A DNA stretch of 64,000 nucleotides. Source: Paenibacillus solanacearum. Its GTDB lineage: Bacteria; Bacillota; Bacilli; Paenibacillales; NBRC-103111. The position numbers were made by a program, and so were the translations under genes. Of this stretch, positions 14,901 through 23,491 are shown in pieces. The stretch spans positions 1 to 64,000 of the forward strand of contig NZ_CAJVAS010000030.1 in the NCBI RefSeq assembly GCF_910593845.1, in the 5' to 3' direction. Within the stretch, counting starts at the first letter, position 1. The number at the start of each line of letters is the position of its first letter. A model generated the notes under the pieces. The model made no database searches, had not been told where the DNA came from, and saw only the letters and a program-made list of their open reading frames with translations.

Positions 14901-17865
14901 GCGGTTCGCCAGCCGGCGTGACGCTATCCGATGGTGCGGACGGCAGCGAATTTCCCGTTCCGTTCGTCGCCACAACCGTAAATGTATACGCCGTACCGTT
15001 CGTCAAACCGAACACTGTGATCGGACTCGCCGTACCGGTTTCCGTCATGCCTCCTGGACTGGCCGTCACCGTGTAGCCCGTTATCGCGCTTCCTCCATCG
15101 CTTGCCGGCGGCGTAAAGCTGACCGTCGCCTGACCGCTGACCGCCGATGTCGCCGTTACCCCTGTAGGCGCGCCCGGCGTAGCTGCCGGCGTCACGCTCC
15201 CCGACGCCACGGACGGCGGCGAATCGCCCTTCTCATTCGTCGCGACAACCGTAAACGTATATGCCGTGCCGTTCGTCAATCCGAACACCATGATCGGGCT
15301 TGTCGTCCCGCTGCCGGTAAAGCCGCCTGGAATGGAGGTCGCCGTATAGCCTGTTACTGCACTCCCTCCATCGTTTGCCGGCGGCGTAAAGCTGACGAAC
15401 GCGGCGCCGCTCAGGGGCGCTGCGCTCACCGAGATCGGGGCGCCGGGCGGCCCAACCGGCGTTACGCTTGCCGTCGGCGCGGAAGACGTCGAGCTGCCTA
15501 TCGCATTCTTGGCGACAACCGTAAACGTATACGCCGTGCCGTTCGTCAAGCCGGGTACCATGATCGGACTCGTTGTTCCGCTGCCGATCTTTCCGCCCGG
15601 ATTCGAAGTAACCGTATAGCCCGTTATCGGGCTTCCCCCATCGTTTGCCGGCGGCGTAAAGCTGACGGTCGCCTGACTGTTTCCGGCCGTCGCCGCAGCG
15701 CCGGTCGGAGCGTCCGGCACGGTGGCCGGCGTTATGCTCGCCGATGGCGCGGAAGGCGGCGAATCACCCTTCTCATTCGTAGCGACAACGGTGAACGTAT
15801 ACGCCGTCAAATTGGTCAAACCTGTCACCGTAACCGGGCTCGATGTCCCGGTTGCGGTCTTCCCGCCCGGACTCGCCGTCACGGTATAGCCTGTTATTGC
15901 GCTTCCCCCGTCGTCTGTCGGCGGCGTAAAGCTGACGGTCGCCTGGCTGTCTCCGGCTGCCGCCGTTACGCCGGTCGGAGCGTTCGGCGCGGCAATCGTA
16001 ATAACCAGCTTCTGAATGCGGTTGTTATTTTTATCGGTTACATAAATCGCACCACTGCTGTCTACTGCTATTCCCGTCGGATTGTTAAACCGACCCGGGT
16101 CGGTTCCCGCTTGTGTCGTGTCGCTCCATACTTTCCACGTATTTGTAGCCAACGTCAGCTTCTGGATGCGATTATAGGCAAGGTCGGCCACGTATACGTT
16201 GCCGCTGCCGTCTACCGCCACGCCGTTGGGCTTAAGGAAGACTCCGGGGCCGCTGCCGGTCTTTTTCCACTCGCTCCATCCCCCCGTGGATACCGTCAGC
16301 TTCTGGATGCGATTGTTTTCCGAGTCGGCTACGTATACGTTTCCGTCGCCGTCAACGGCTAGCCCCTTCGGTTTATTGAATTCGCCGAGAGCGCTTCCCG
16401 TACTGTTGCCGCTCTTGCCGTATGAAGTCCATGAGCCACCAGCCGCTGCCAGCCTCTGAATGCGGTTGTTATCCGTATCGGCCACATACACATTGCCATC
16501 CTTGTCCACCGCCACGCCGTTCGGGTTGCTAAACTGGCCCGGGCCTGTTCCCACAACAGTTCCGTTGCCCCATGCGGTTACGTAAGCGCCTGTCGGCGAC
16601 AGCTTCTGAACACGATGATTGCTTGCATCCGCTACATACATATTCCCGCTCTTATCTACCGCCACAGCGGCAGCAAATTTAAACTGGCCGTTGCCGGTTC
16701 CCCAGGTGCCGACGCCAAATGAGGTCCAAGTGCTGTCGCCAGCCGGCAGCTTCTGAATCCGGAAGTTGTTCCCGTCGGCCACATACACATTACCGCTGCT
16801 GTCTACCGCTATGCCGTTAGGCGTATTGAACTCGCCCAAGGCGTTGCCGCTGACCGGCCCTTCCACTCCCCCGAACACGACCGGCGCCGCGCCGGTCAAC
16901 TTCAGCACGACATGGTTCGACATTTCGGCCACATACACATTGCCGCTACCGTCTACCGCCACTCCCACAGGACTGCTGAATTCGTTCAAGCCGGTTCCCG
17001 CAGCCGGGCCGTTCTTGCCTATGGCGGTCCAGGTGCTCCCGCTCAGCTTCTGAACGCGCCCATTGCCGGTATCGGACACATACACATTGCCGGCGCTGTT
17101 TACGGTCACCTTATTCGGACTTTTGAACTCGCCCAAAGCCGTTCCCGCCGCATTGCCGCTTTTTCCCCAAGTATTCAAGACGGCGCCGGCCGCCGACAAC
17201 TTGAGCAGCCGATTGTTGCCGGTATCGGACACATATACGTTGCCGCTGCCGTCTGTCGCTACACCGCTCGGGGCGCTCCAGGTCACTCCGCTCACGCTCA
17301 CTGTGGTCCATGTATCGCTGCCCGCCGGGAGCTTCTGAATACGGTTATTGCCGGTATCGGCCACATACACGTTCCCGCTGCCGTCTACAGCGATCCCGCT
17401 TGGCTGTTTAAACATGCCCGCCACGCTGCCGGCAGCCGTGCCACCCCACGCCTTCCATGTATTGGTCGTGATGTCCAGCTTCTGAACGCGGTTGTTGCTG
17501 ATCTCCGCCACGTATATATTCCCGCTGCTGTCAAGCGTCACGTCGGCAGGACCGTACATTTGTCCTGCAGTAGTCCCTGAGCCTTTTCCTACACTGCCCC
17601 ATGAATCGTTAGCCGCATCCAGCTTCTGAACGCGATAGTTGCTGGAATCGGCCACATACAAATTTCCGCTGCCGTCTACCGCCAACCCCATCGGAGAATT
17701 GAACTTGCCCAAATCCGCGCTTCCCACCGGCCCTGTCTTGCCATATACCGTCCATGTTTCGGCTGCATGCGCCGGAACGGGGAGCAACCACACGCATGCC
17801 ATAAGCAGAACCAGGCCAATCGCATGCCATTTCCTCATAAAATAATAAAGTTTTCTTCGATTCAT
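11953..17865 (-). CDS. Giant SLH-anchored surface protein with 12 NHL repeats and 10 fibronectin type III domains
   Basis: About 1970 residues, exported and wall-bound. A signal peptide ends at PVPAHA (about 35). Residues 55-620 hold 12 NHL-type repeats of the form AVDGSGNVYVADxxNNRIQKL, which should form two beta-propellers used for binding proteins or sugars. Residues 623-1530 hold ten fn3 domains; seven share APTGVTA...GGSAITGYTVT...TAYTFTVVATN and two (8 and 9) are of a different subtype (STGYKVFQSV). A 220-residue module beginning GVDVLINGKAE (1555-1780) and three SLH repeats (1788-1970) closely resemble the C-terminus of the cohesin/SLH protein. The start at 17865 follows AGGAGG at 9-nt spacing; earlier in-frame ATGs lack such a site. 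No enzyme motif is seen; adhesion or scaffold function is likely. Confidence 0.87.
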   Translation of the reverse strand: MNRRKLYYFMRKWHAIGLVLLMACVWLLPVPAHAAETWTVYGKTGPVGSADLGKFNSPMGLAVDGSGNLYVADSSNYRVQKLDAANDSWGSVGKGSGTTAGQMYGPADVTLDSSGNIYVAEISNNRVQKLDITTNTWKAWGGTAAGSVAGMFKQPSGIAVDGSGNVYVADTGNNRIQKLPAGSDTWTTVSVSGVTWSAPSGVATDGSGNVYVSDTGNNRLLKLSAAGAVLNTWGKSGNAAGTALGEFKSPNKVTVNSAGNVYVSDTGNGRVQKLSGSTWTAIGKNGPAAGTGLNEFSSPVGVAVDGSGNVYVAEMSNHVVLKLTGAAPVVFGGVEGPVSGNALGEFNTPNGIAVDSSGNVYVADGNNFRIQKLPAGDSTWTSFGVGTWGTGNGQFKFAAAVAVDKSGNMYVADASNHRVQKLSPTGAYVTAWGNGTVVGTGPGQFSNPNGVAVDKDGNVYVADTDNNRIQRLAAAGGSWTSYGKSGNSTGSALGEFNKPKGLAVDGDGNVYVADSENNRIQKLTVSTGGWSEWKKTGSGPGVFLKPNGVAVDGSGNVYVADLAYNRIQKLTLATNTWKVWSDTTQAGTDPGRFNNPTGIAVDSSGAIYVTDKNNNRIQKLVITIAAPNAPTGVTAAAGDSQATVSFTPPTDDGGSAITGYTVTASPGGKTATGTSSPVTVTGLTNLTAYTFTVVATNEKGDSPPSAPSASITPATVPDAPTGAAATAGNSQATVSFTPPANDGGSPITGYTVTSNPGGKIGSGTTSPIMVPGLTNGTAYTFTVVAKNAIGSSTSSAPTASVTPVGPPGAPISVSAAPLSGAAFVSFTPPANDGGSAVTGYTATSIPGGFTGSGTTSPIMVFGLTNGTAYTFTVVATNEKGDSPPSVASGSVTPAATPGAPTGVTATSAVSGQATVSFTPPASDGGSAITGYTVTASPGGMTETGTASPITVFGLTNGTAYTFTVVATNGTGNSLPSAPSDSVTPAGEPHAPTAVAATPGNGQAFVSFTPPVSNGGSEITGYTVTASPGGMTGTGTASPIAVMGLTNGTAYTFTVVATNAKGNSLPSAASLSVTPAAAPDAPTGVTATSAVSGQATVSFAPPVSNGGSEITGYTVTASPGGMTGTGAASPITVFGLTNGTAYTFTVVATNGTGNSLPSAPSDSVTPVGVPNAPTGAAATPGNGQAIVSFAPPVSNGGSAITGYIVTSNPGGFTGTGTASPITVSGLMNGTAYTFTVVATNAKGNSVPSEPTASVTPTAPPAEAPVLQSAAGGDGQATLAWSAVAGSTGYKVFQSVTAGTYGTEVATVGEAVYSYKATGLTNGVTYYFAVKATNPGGESAASNQVGVTPQVLSPGAPVLQSALAGNGQVTLAWSAVTGSTGYKVFQSVTTGTYGTEIATVGGAVYGYKATGLANGTTYYFAVKATNPGGDSAASNFISAMPVNVPGAPTDVVATAENGAATVSFTAPEDHGGSPITGYEVTSLPGDIVARGTDSPIRVQGLLNETSYTFIVKAMNQVGGSEPSIASNAVIPKDPNSDSTSPGTSAPTTGTATETPGTGVDVLINGKAESAGTATTATVNDRTVTTVAIDPHKLEEKLAAEGQHAVVTIPVMTEADVVIGELNGQMVKNMEQKQAIVEIVTEKATYTLPAQQINIHSISEQLGQTVALQDIKVRIEIAAPSADMAKVVESSAARGEFAIVAPPINFTVTAIYGDTTIEVSRFDAYVERRIAIPSGTDPANITTAVVVEPDGAVRHVPTQIVVAGGIYYAVVNSLTNSVYSVVWHPQQFKDVAGHWAKDAVNDMGSRMIVSGVGNGMFNPDHEITRAEFAAIMVNGLGLRLEKGTSTFSDVNAPDWYADVIQTAYSGKLISGFEDGTFRPTDSITREQAMAIMANAMKLTGLKAKLPSVQAGVSLGSFTDENSVAEWAKSGIADCLQAGIVSGRDGAHLDPKAYVTRAEVAVMIQKLLQYSELI
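13270..15995 (-). repeat. Tandem fibronectin type III repeat array (about 270-bp units)
   Basis: Ten units encode fn3 domains. Units 4 to 7 (about 14100-15200) are nearly identical over long stretches at the DNA level, for example the recurring GTGAACGTATACGCCGTGCC-type block, which suggests recent duplication or gene conversion. Confidence 0.8.
16008..17700 (-). repeat. NHL repeat array
   Basis: Twelve units of about 135-165 bp encode the core GNVYVADxxNNRIQKL. They are more diverged than the fn3 units. Confidence 0.8.
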
Positions 17866-18022
17866 AACCGATGTCCTCCTACAATGAATAATAGCTTTGA
17901 CGGCATACGCCATAATTCCCATTCTTTCGACAGCAATCAAGCCTATTATACAAAGTCACAATAAACAGAGAATCAACAAGCGATTCTTGGAGAAACGGGA
18001 TTCCCCCTCACCAAAAAAGAAA

Positions 18023-18055
18023 AGCCCGCGAAATCAATTGGTGATTTCGCAGGCT
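18023..18055 (-). terminator. Terminator after the receiver-BTAD regulator
   Basis: AGCCCGCGAAATCA (18023-18036) pairs with TGATTTCGCAGGCT (18042-18055) with one mismatch. On the minus strand it is followed by TTTTCTTTTTT. Confidence 0.88.
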
Positions 18056-18070
18056 CTTGCATCGCTTGCC

Positions 18071-19174
18071 CTAACGCATCAATTTCATAATAAAATCTTC
18101 AACCCGAGGGTCGGGCCTCGTTCCGAGCTCTTGCTGCAGCGATTGCTCCAGTAACCGATATTGCTGAAACGCCTCGTGCTTTCTCCCCAGCTCTGTATAC
18201 AAACGGATGACCTCATGGCTAATATCCTCTCGGATCGCATCCAATTTCAAAATTTCGCAAAAGTACCGAAGCGATTGCTGCGGCTGATGGATCCCGATGT
18301 GAAATCTCGCAGCGGCTTCCAGCAGCTCGATGTAATCTTGCTCGAGACGGCGCGTTTGCTCGCTGGCCCACTCGTACGACTTCCCTTTCAGAAACTCGCC
18401 GGTATACAGCACTTCCGCTCGTTTGAACAGATCAGCGCTTGGCTCGGGAGCCGATCTGATTTGCTTCAGCAGCCGCTCGAATTCGTACAAATCGCAATAA
18501 AGACTGCTCTCCGCAATGCGGATTTCGTGCCTGCCCGCCTCGATACAATCGCCCGTCTGCCCCGAGCCGATCGCCTTGCGGATATAGTATAAAGTCGAGT
18601 TTAAATTTTTCAGCGCTTTGTCCGTTTCCAGGTCGCTCCACAGCGTATCGACGATTTCCTCCCGGCTGATGGCTCGCCGGAACATGAGAAAAGCGAACAG
18701 TTCTTCGGTTTTCGGACTTCTCAGCCTGATCGTCTCTTGCCCCTTCCGGCTCCGGCACAGCCTCAAGCCGTTGAATAGAAAAACCGACAAAGCCGGCTCG
18801 GCAGCGGTGTATCCACGGTTTTTGCGAATTTTGGCGAGCGTCTTGTCCAGCCGCTCGGCGGTTACGGGCTTCAACAAATAATCGAGCGCGCTTGCATCGA
18901 ACGCCTGGAGCGCATACTCGTCATGACCGGTTACAAAAACGATATCCATGGCATTGTCGAGGTCGAGCAGCAGGCCCGAGAGCGCCATCCCGTCAAGCTC
19001 CGGCATGGAAATATCGAGAAACGCTACATCTACCGGACTCGACTTGGCATATTCGTAAGCTTCCAACGGGTTCATAAACGTGTGGCATGTTTCGATATCC
19101 TTGCTTTCGGACAGCAGTCTTTTCAAACGTTTGACAGACAACTCTTCGTCATCCACGATAATCGCTCGCAGCAT
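18071..19174 (-). CDS. Response regulator with receiver, winged-helix and BTAD (SARP-like) domains
   Basis: 367 residues. A receiver domain (1-120) has the acidic pocket DDEE at 8-11, the phospho-acceptor D54 in FLDISMPELDG and a lysine in LLKPV. An OmpR-like winged helix follows (about 130-215, SREEIVDTLW), then a bacterial transcriptional activator domain (225-365) of tetratricopeptide-like helices (AEVLYTGEFLKG...LEQDYIELLEAAARF). Such proteins are DNA-binding activators responding to a partner kinase. The gene starts 3 nt after the hybrid kinase stop, so the two form an operon and most likely a phosphorelay pair. Target genes are unknown; the giant SLH gene just downstream is one possibility. 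Confidence 0.88.
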   Translation of the reverse strand: MLRAIIVDDEELSVKRLKRLLSESKDIETCHTFMNPLEAYEYAKSSPVDVAFLDISMPELDGMALSGLLLDLDNAMDIVFVTGHDEYALQAFDASALDYLLKPVTAERLDKTLAKIRKNRGYTAAEPALSVFLFNGLRLCRSRKGQETIRLRSPKTEELFAFLMFRRAISREEIVDTLWSDLETDKALKNLNSTLYYIRKAIGSGQTGDCIEAGRHEIRIAESSLYCDLYEFERLLKQIRSAPEPSADLFKRAEVLYTGEFLKGKSYEWASEQTRRLEQDYIELLEAAARFHIGIHQPQQSLRYFCEILKLDAIREDISHEVIRLYTELGRKHEAFQQYRLLEQSLQQELGTRPDPRVEDFIMKLMR

Positions 19175-19177
19175 GCT

Positions 19178-22100
19178 TCAACCTCCCCGCTTGTCTGGCT
19201 GCCCCGGAATATCGAAGCTCACCTTCGTCCCGATGCCTTCCGCGCTCTCGATATGTATGCTCCCGCCGTACAGCAGCTTGATGCGCTGGCTTATGTTCCA
19301 TAGCCCGACACCTTTCCTTTCCGCATCCGGCAGCAGCACCTCCTTCAGCTTGCGGTCGCTCATCCCGCATCCGTTGTCCTCTACGGTGAAGCGGATCGCG
19401 GCATTCGCCCGCTTCTTCACGGTTATGGTGACTTTCCCTCCCGATGCTTTAGACATCAGACCATGGCGTATGGCGTTCTCTACCAGCGGCTGCACAACAA
19501 GCGGCGGGATCCGACGATCCGGACAAGCGTCCACATCGTATTCCACTTGCAGTCTGGCGCCGAAACGCGCCTTCTCGATGTTGACATACGCCTCCACCAG
19601 TTCCACTTCCTTGTCTACTGTCGTCAACGAATCCAACTGCTTGAAATCAAAGCTGCCCCGCAAATATTGCGAAAGCTGCAATGTCAATTCCTCCGCACTG
19701 TGAGGATCGTCGGCGCACAGCGTGGCAATCGAATTGAGGGCGTTATATAGAAAATGAGGCTTGATCTGCGAGCGTAAAAAAGCAATTTCCGCATCCTTGG
19801 CGGTTTTCACGGAAGCCTTCAATCGGGTCAGGCTGCGCACGCGCGCCATCAGCTCCTCCCCCTCGAACGGTTTCCCGACAAAATCGTTGGCTCCGTTGTC
19901 CATCGCCCATTTGGCATCGGCGGATCTGTTCTTGGCCGTCAGCATCAGCACCGGCAGTTCAAACAGCGAAAACCGCTCTCTCACCTTGCTCAGCACTTCG
20001 TAACCGGACATGTCGGGCATCATAACGTCGAGAACGACAAGAAACATGCCCGGCCATTTGGCCAGCTCCTCAAGCGCCAACTGTCCGCGGTTGACAACAA
20101 CGATCGAATATCCATCCAGACGAAGCAGATTGATCATCGCCTGAAGATTAGCGTAATCGTCGTCCACCACAAGCACCCGCTCGTTCTTCTCCCCCTGAAT
20201 ATAGATCGGATACTCCGAATAAGCGGGAAGCATATCCCGAGCCGGCGGTTCCTCCCACCGCGCCGCGGTGTTTTCCATAGCCGATGCCGGCGCCAGCAGA
20301 AGCGTGAAGGCAAACAACGTGCCTTGTCCCGGAACGGAATCGACGCGAATGTCGCCGCCGTGAAGTTCCACCAGCCTCTTCGTAATGCTTAGTCCGAGGC
20401 CTGTTCCGCCGTAGTTGCGCGTTTCCGACGCATCCGCCTGTTCGAACGGCTGAAATATGCGCTCCCGCATATGCGCCGCTATTCCGATGCCCGTATCCTT
20501 GACCCGCACCTCAACCTTGTCGCGAACGACATCCGCGCTGATTTCTACCGTGCCCCGCTCGGTAAATTTGATCGCATTGCCGAGCAAATTGTGCAAAATT
20601 TGTACAAGCCGGTTGCCGTCGGCATATACCGCTGGCATGTTCTCCGGAACGCGGTTCACAAGCTCGATGGGTTTGCCTCCGAGCAAAAACGAATGGATGC
20701 CGATCACCGAATCCACAATCGCTCTCAAATCGGTGCCGGTTTTGTACAGCGTAATGTCGCCGTGCTTCATTTTCGAATAGTCGAGCAATTCATTGACAAG
20801 CTCGTTCAGCCTTCTCCCGCTTCCCGCCACGATGGCCAAATTTTGCGCTTGCTTGGCAGTAACCGGCCCTTCCACTCCTTTGAGCAACGTATCGGTAATG
20901 GTTACGATAGCGCTTAAAGGCGTTTTCAGCTCGTGGGAAGTGTTGGACAAAAAATCGTCTTTGATTTTGTCAAGCTGAAGAAGCCGGTCTTTCATTTCGT
21001 TTACCGTACGGTACGCTTCAAAAAACCGGAGCACGACCAGAACCATCACGATCATATTGAACAAAATAATATAAAATTGGCCTACCCATGCATTGTCCTT
21101 CAGGGAGAAAGAAAATAAAATCAGGTCCACCGCGTACAACGTCAGGCAAAGAATGGCCGCGAACAGCAGAAAGCGCTCCAAACGGTCGCCTTCGGCGCTC
21201 TTGATATAAAGCGCAGCCGTTCTCACCAGCAGCCAAATCGTCATCGACTCGTATACCGCAATAACGAACGGCTCGACGGTCAAGTATACGGGAATCGGAA
21301 GACACGCGATCAGCACCGTATAGCCGCTGAGCACAAGGACGACGAAGCGGGCAAACGCCAAAGAAATCATGCTTTTCCTCAGTTGATAAAAAAGAATGGC
21401 CACTGCGATCAAGCCAGCCATCGAACAGACGTCCTTCACCTTGAACATCGTTTCGAACGAAATGGCAGGCAAATACATAAGCAGCACCCGTTCCCCGGTC
21501 AAACCGTTGAACATCGCGTAGAACAAACAAATCACCGCAAATAGCAGCAAGGAATGGTCCCTTTTTCCATACAGCGCCGCCGTCATGAAGCAGATGACGT
21601 AGATGAGTGCAAGCGCGGCAAGAATGGCGAAGGTGCTTAACTCGTGCGCCTTAGCCTTCTGCTGAAGCGCAAGCATCGCAGCTTGCTCGCCAAAATAGAT
21701 CGAGGCCGGAATGCCCGCGTTCGAGTAGTCGAAATTGGCCACGTGAACGATTATTTCCACATCGCCCTTCTCTGCAGAGAAAAAGCCGATTTGGGGCACA
21801 TTGCCCGCCCGGTAGCTGCTCGCTTGCCCGGAAGGCTTGCCGTCCTCGAACAGCTTTTGGCCGTTTGCATAAACGGCGCTTGAAAAGCGGATATTCGTCT
21901 TTTTCAAGGCGAACACCCCGGCTGCCGGCACATTTTTCAGCACCATCCGATACGTGGCGTAACCATGGGCGGGCAGAAGCTGCCCATGGACCGTCTTGCC
22001 GTTCCACCCGGAGGGTACCTTCATCAAAGCTGCCTGTTCGTTCGCGCCCGCTTGCCTGAAATCGTCGGCGGTCAGCAGCCGGTTCCAGTAAAATTCCCAT

Positions 22101-22276
22101 TCGCCGTCCAGCCTGATGATGCGGCTCTCTTCATCGTTCCATGCGGAAAGGTCCATCACCCCGTCCCGAACGCGCAAATCGCTTCGTTGTTTATCGTGAT
22201 CCATGAGGGTGGACAGCGGAATCAACATAAAGGAAATCAAACCAACCAAACAGACGATCAACGTCCTTTTGAGCAA
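19178..22276 (-). CDS. Hybrid sensor kinase: 7TM-DISM, HisKA kinase, receiver and a second LytS-type kinase domain
   Basis: 1032 residues, membrane protein. Order: signal anchor (4-24); extracellular 7TMR-DISMED2 jelly-roll (40-185, LDGEWEFYWNRLL); seven-helix membrane domain (205-400); HisKA with the phospho-accepting histidine in SNTSHELKTPLSA (about 437); HATPase_c (545-655, NLLGNAIKFTERG, GGTGLGLSI); receiver (695-810, VLDVMMPDMSGYE); and a complete LytS-type unit (815-1025) with SQIKPHFLYNALNS, VENAIRHGLMS and VEDNGCGM. The protein therefore has two histidine-kinase modules of different families flanking a receiver. Start is TTG at 22276 behind AAAGGAG. DISM domains are thought to bind carbohydrate-like ligands. 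The receiver-BTAD regulator directly downstream is the likely partner. Confidence 0.9.
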   Translation of the reverse strand: MLKRTLIVCLVGLISFMLIPLSTLMDHDKQRSDLRVRDGVMDLSAWNDEESRIIRLDGEWEFYWNRLLTADDFRQAGANEQAALMKVPSGWNGKTVHGQLLPAHGYATYRMVLKNVPAAGVFALKKTNIRFSSAVYANGQKLFEDGKPSGQASSYRAGNVPQIGFFSAEKGDVEIIVHVANFDYSNAGIPASIYFGEQAAMLALQQKAKAHELSTFAILAALALIYVICFMTAALYGKRDHSLLLFAVICLFYAMFNGLTGERVLLMYLPAISFETMFKVKDVCSMAGLIAVAILFYQLRKSMISLAFARFVVLVLSGYTVLIACLPIPVYLTVEPFVIAVYESMTIWLLVRTAALYIKSAEGDRLERFLLFAAILCLTLYAVDLILFSFSLKDNAWVGQFYIILFNMIVMVLVVLRFFEAYRTVNEMKDRLLQLDKIKDDFLSNTSHELKTPLSAIVTITDTLLKGVEGPVTAKQAQNLAIVAGSGRRLNELVNELLDYSKMKHGDITLYKTGTDLRAIVDSVIGIHSFLLGGKPIELVNRVPENMPAVYADGNRLVQILHNLLGNAIKFTERGTVEISADVVRDKVEVRVKDTGIGIAAHMRERIFQPFEQADASETRNYGGTGLGLSITKRLVELHGGDIRVDSVPGQGTLFAFTLLLAPASAMENTAARWEEPPARDMLPAYSEYPIYIQGEKNERVLVVDDDYANLQAMINLLRLDGYSIVVVNRGQLALEELAKWPGMFLVVLDVMMPDMSGYEVLSKVRERFSLFELPVLMLTAKNRSADAKWAMDNGANDFVGKPFEGEELMARVRSLTRLKASVKTAKDAEIAFLRSQIKPHFLYNALNSIATLCADDPHSAEELTLQLSQYLRGSFDFKQLDSLTTVDKEVELVEAYVNIEKARFGARLQVEYDVDACPDRRIPPLVVQPLVENAIRHGLMSKASGGKVTITVKKRANAAIRFTVEDNGCGMSDRKLKEVLLPDAERKGVGLWNISQRIKLLYGGSIHIESAEGIGTKVSFDIPGQPDKRGG

Positions 22277-22455
22277 TGTATCCGCTCCTTTGCAATCGAG
22301 CCTTGTTCTCTCTACCGTATCGCCTTCGCATTACCGGCATATTCTTCTTATTCGATGCTGTATTCTCATATTCCTTGCTGTCTGTATAACGATTCGTCCC
22401 TTTACGGCTCCGTTCCTCCGGCCGCCGTACCCGTCTCGAAACTCTCCCGGAAGCG

Positions 22456-22492
22456 CAAAAAAGGCCTACAGCAGCAAACTCACTGTACGCCT
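22456..22492 (-). terminator. Terminator after the sulfurtransferase gene
   Basis: AGGCCTACAG (22462-22471) pairs with CTGTACGCCT (22483-22492) with one mismatch. On the minus strand a run of six T follows. Confidence 0.8.
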
Positions 22493-22519
22493 AATCCGCA
22501 TCACGCGGTGCCTCGCCTC

Positions 22520-23356
22520 TTACTCTTCCCCTGTCGCAATCGGATTGTCGCTATACGAAATCCAATCGCTCCAGCTGCCGGAATACAGCTTCACGTCAGC
22601 GAACCCGGCCTCGCTCAAAGCGACCACGTTCGGGCAGGCGCTAACGCCGGAGCCGCAGTAGACGATGACTTCGCTTGCGTCCTTCAGGTCCGCAAACCGC
22701 TCCTGCTGCGCCTCTGCTCCCTTCCATGCCCCCTCCGCGGTCAAGCTGTCCTTCCAGAACCGCTGCTTCGCCCCGGGAATATGGCCTGCGATCTTATCGA
22801 TCGGCTCCTCGATCCCGAGGTAGCGGCGCTCTTCCCGCGAGTCGATCAGCACGGTGCCCTGCCGGCCGATGCGCTCCCTCACCTGCTCGACGTTGACAAG
22901 CATCTCGCTGCGCACGCGCGGGGTAAAGACGGCCGGATGCTCCACCGGCGGCTCATCCGTGACGGGATAGCCGGATTGCTTCCACTGGGTATAGCTTCCG
23001 TTCATCACGAAGATGTTGTCATGACCGAGGAACTTCAGCATCCACCACAGGCGCGACGCATACAAGCCGCCCTGATCGTCATAGGCGACGACCAGCGATT
23101 CGTCATGAATGCCTACGCTGCCCAGTTTGGCGGCGAGCTGCTGCAGATCCGGCAGCGGGTGGCGGCCTCCGTGCGGCTGAATCGGTCCGGACAAGTCCTG
23201 TTCCAGATCCAAATAATAAGCGCCGGGGATATGATCGACGGCATAGCTCTCCGGCCCTGCCGATGGGTTTCCTAACTGAAAGCGGCAATCCACGATCACG
23301 ATATGTTCATCCGTGCCGTGTTCGAACAGCCATTCCTGACTTACGATATGCTTCAA
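22520..23356 (-). CDS. Rhodanese-family sulfurtransferase (3-mercaptopyruvate/thiosulfate type)
   Basis: About 278 residues with two rhodanese domains, the normal size for the family. The N-terminal inactive domain spans about 1-130 (WLFEHGTDEHIVIVDCRF, VVAYDDQGG, SRLWWMLKFLGH). The catalytic domain has the active-site loop CGSGVSA at about 235, which resembles the CGSGVTA of mercaptopyruvate sulfurtransferases rather than the CRKGVTA of thiosulfate enzymes. It would move sulfane sulfur to thiol acceptors or cyanide in the cytoplasm. Start is TTG 23356 behind GGAAGTGA; a longer frame to 23413 lacks a good site. It stands alone, with its own terminator. Confidence 0.9.
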   Translation of the reverse strand: MKHIVSQEWLFEHGTDEHIVIVDCRFQLGNPSAGPESYAVDHIPGAYYLDLEQDLSGPIQPHGGRHPLPDLQQLAAKLGSVGIHDESLVVAYDDQGGLYASRLWWMLKFLGHDNIFVMNGSYTQWKQSGYPVTDEPPVEHPAVFTPRVRSEMLVNVEQVRERIGRQGTVLIDSREERRYLGIEEPIDKIAGHIPGAKQRFWKDSLTAEGAWKGAEAQQERFADLKDASEVIVYCGSGVSACPNVVALSEAGFADVKLYSGSWSDWISYSDNPIATGEE

Positions 23357-23491
23357 GCCACTCACTTCCTTCGTTGGGATGAAATGCGGTATAGTTAAGT
23401 ATACAACGATCACCCCGGAAGCGGAAGCGATAACGAACCGATTCGTACCATTTTACAGCAAATTACCTTATATTTAGGAGGCCGCCCAGCC

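Noticed and set aside
13822-16362. Long + strand open frame (846 codons) opposite the fn3 array
   Set aside because: It is the complement of highly repetitive G+C-rich fn3 codons; its product is arginine-rich, repetitive, and has no ribosome-binding site or recognisable domain.
13270-17700. CRISPR-like regular repeats
   Set aside because: The repeats are 135-275 bp, in frame, and encode NHL and fn3 domains; there are no short palindromic repeats with unique spacers.
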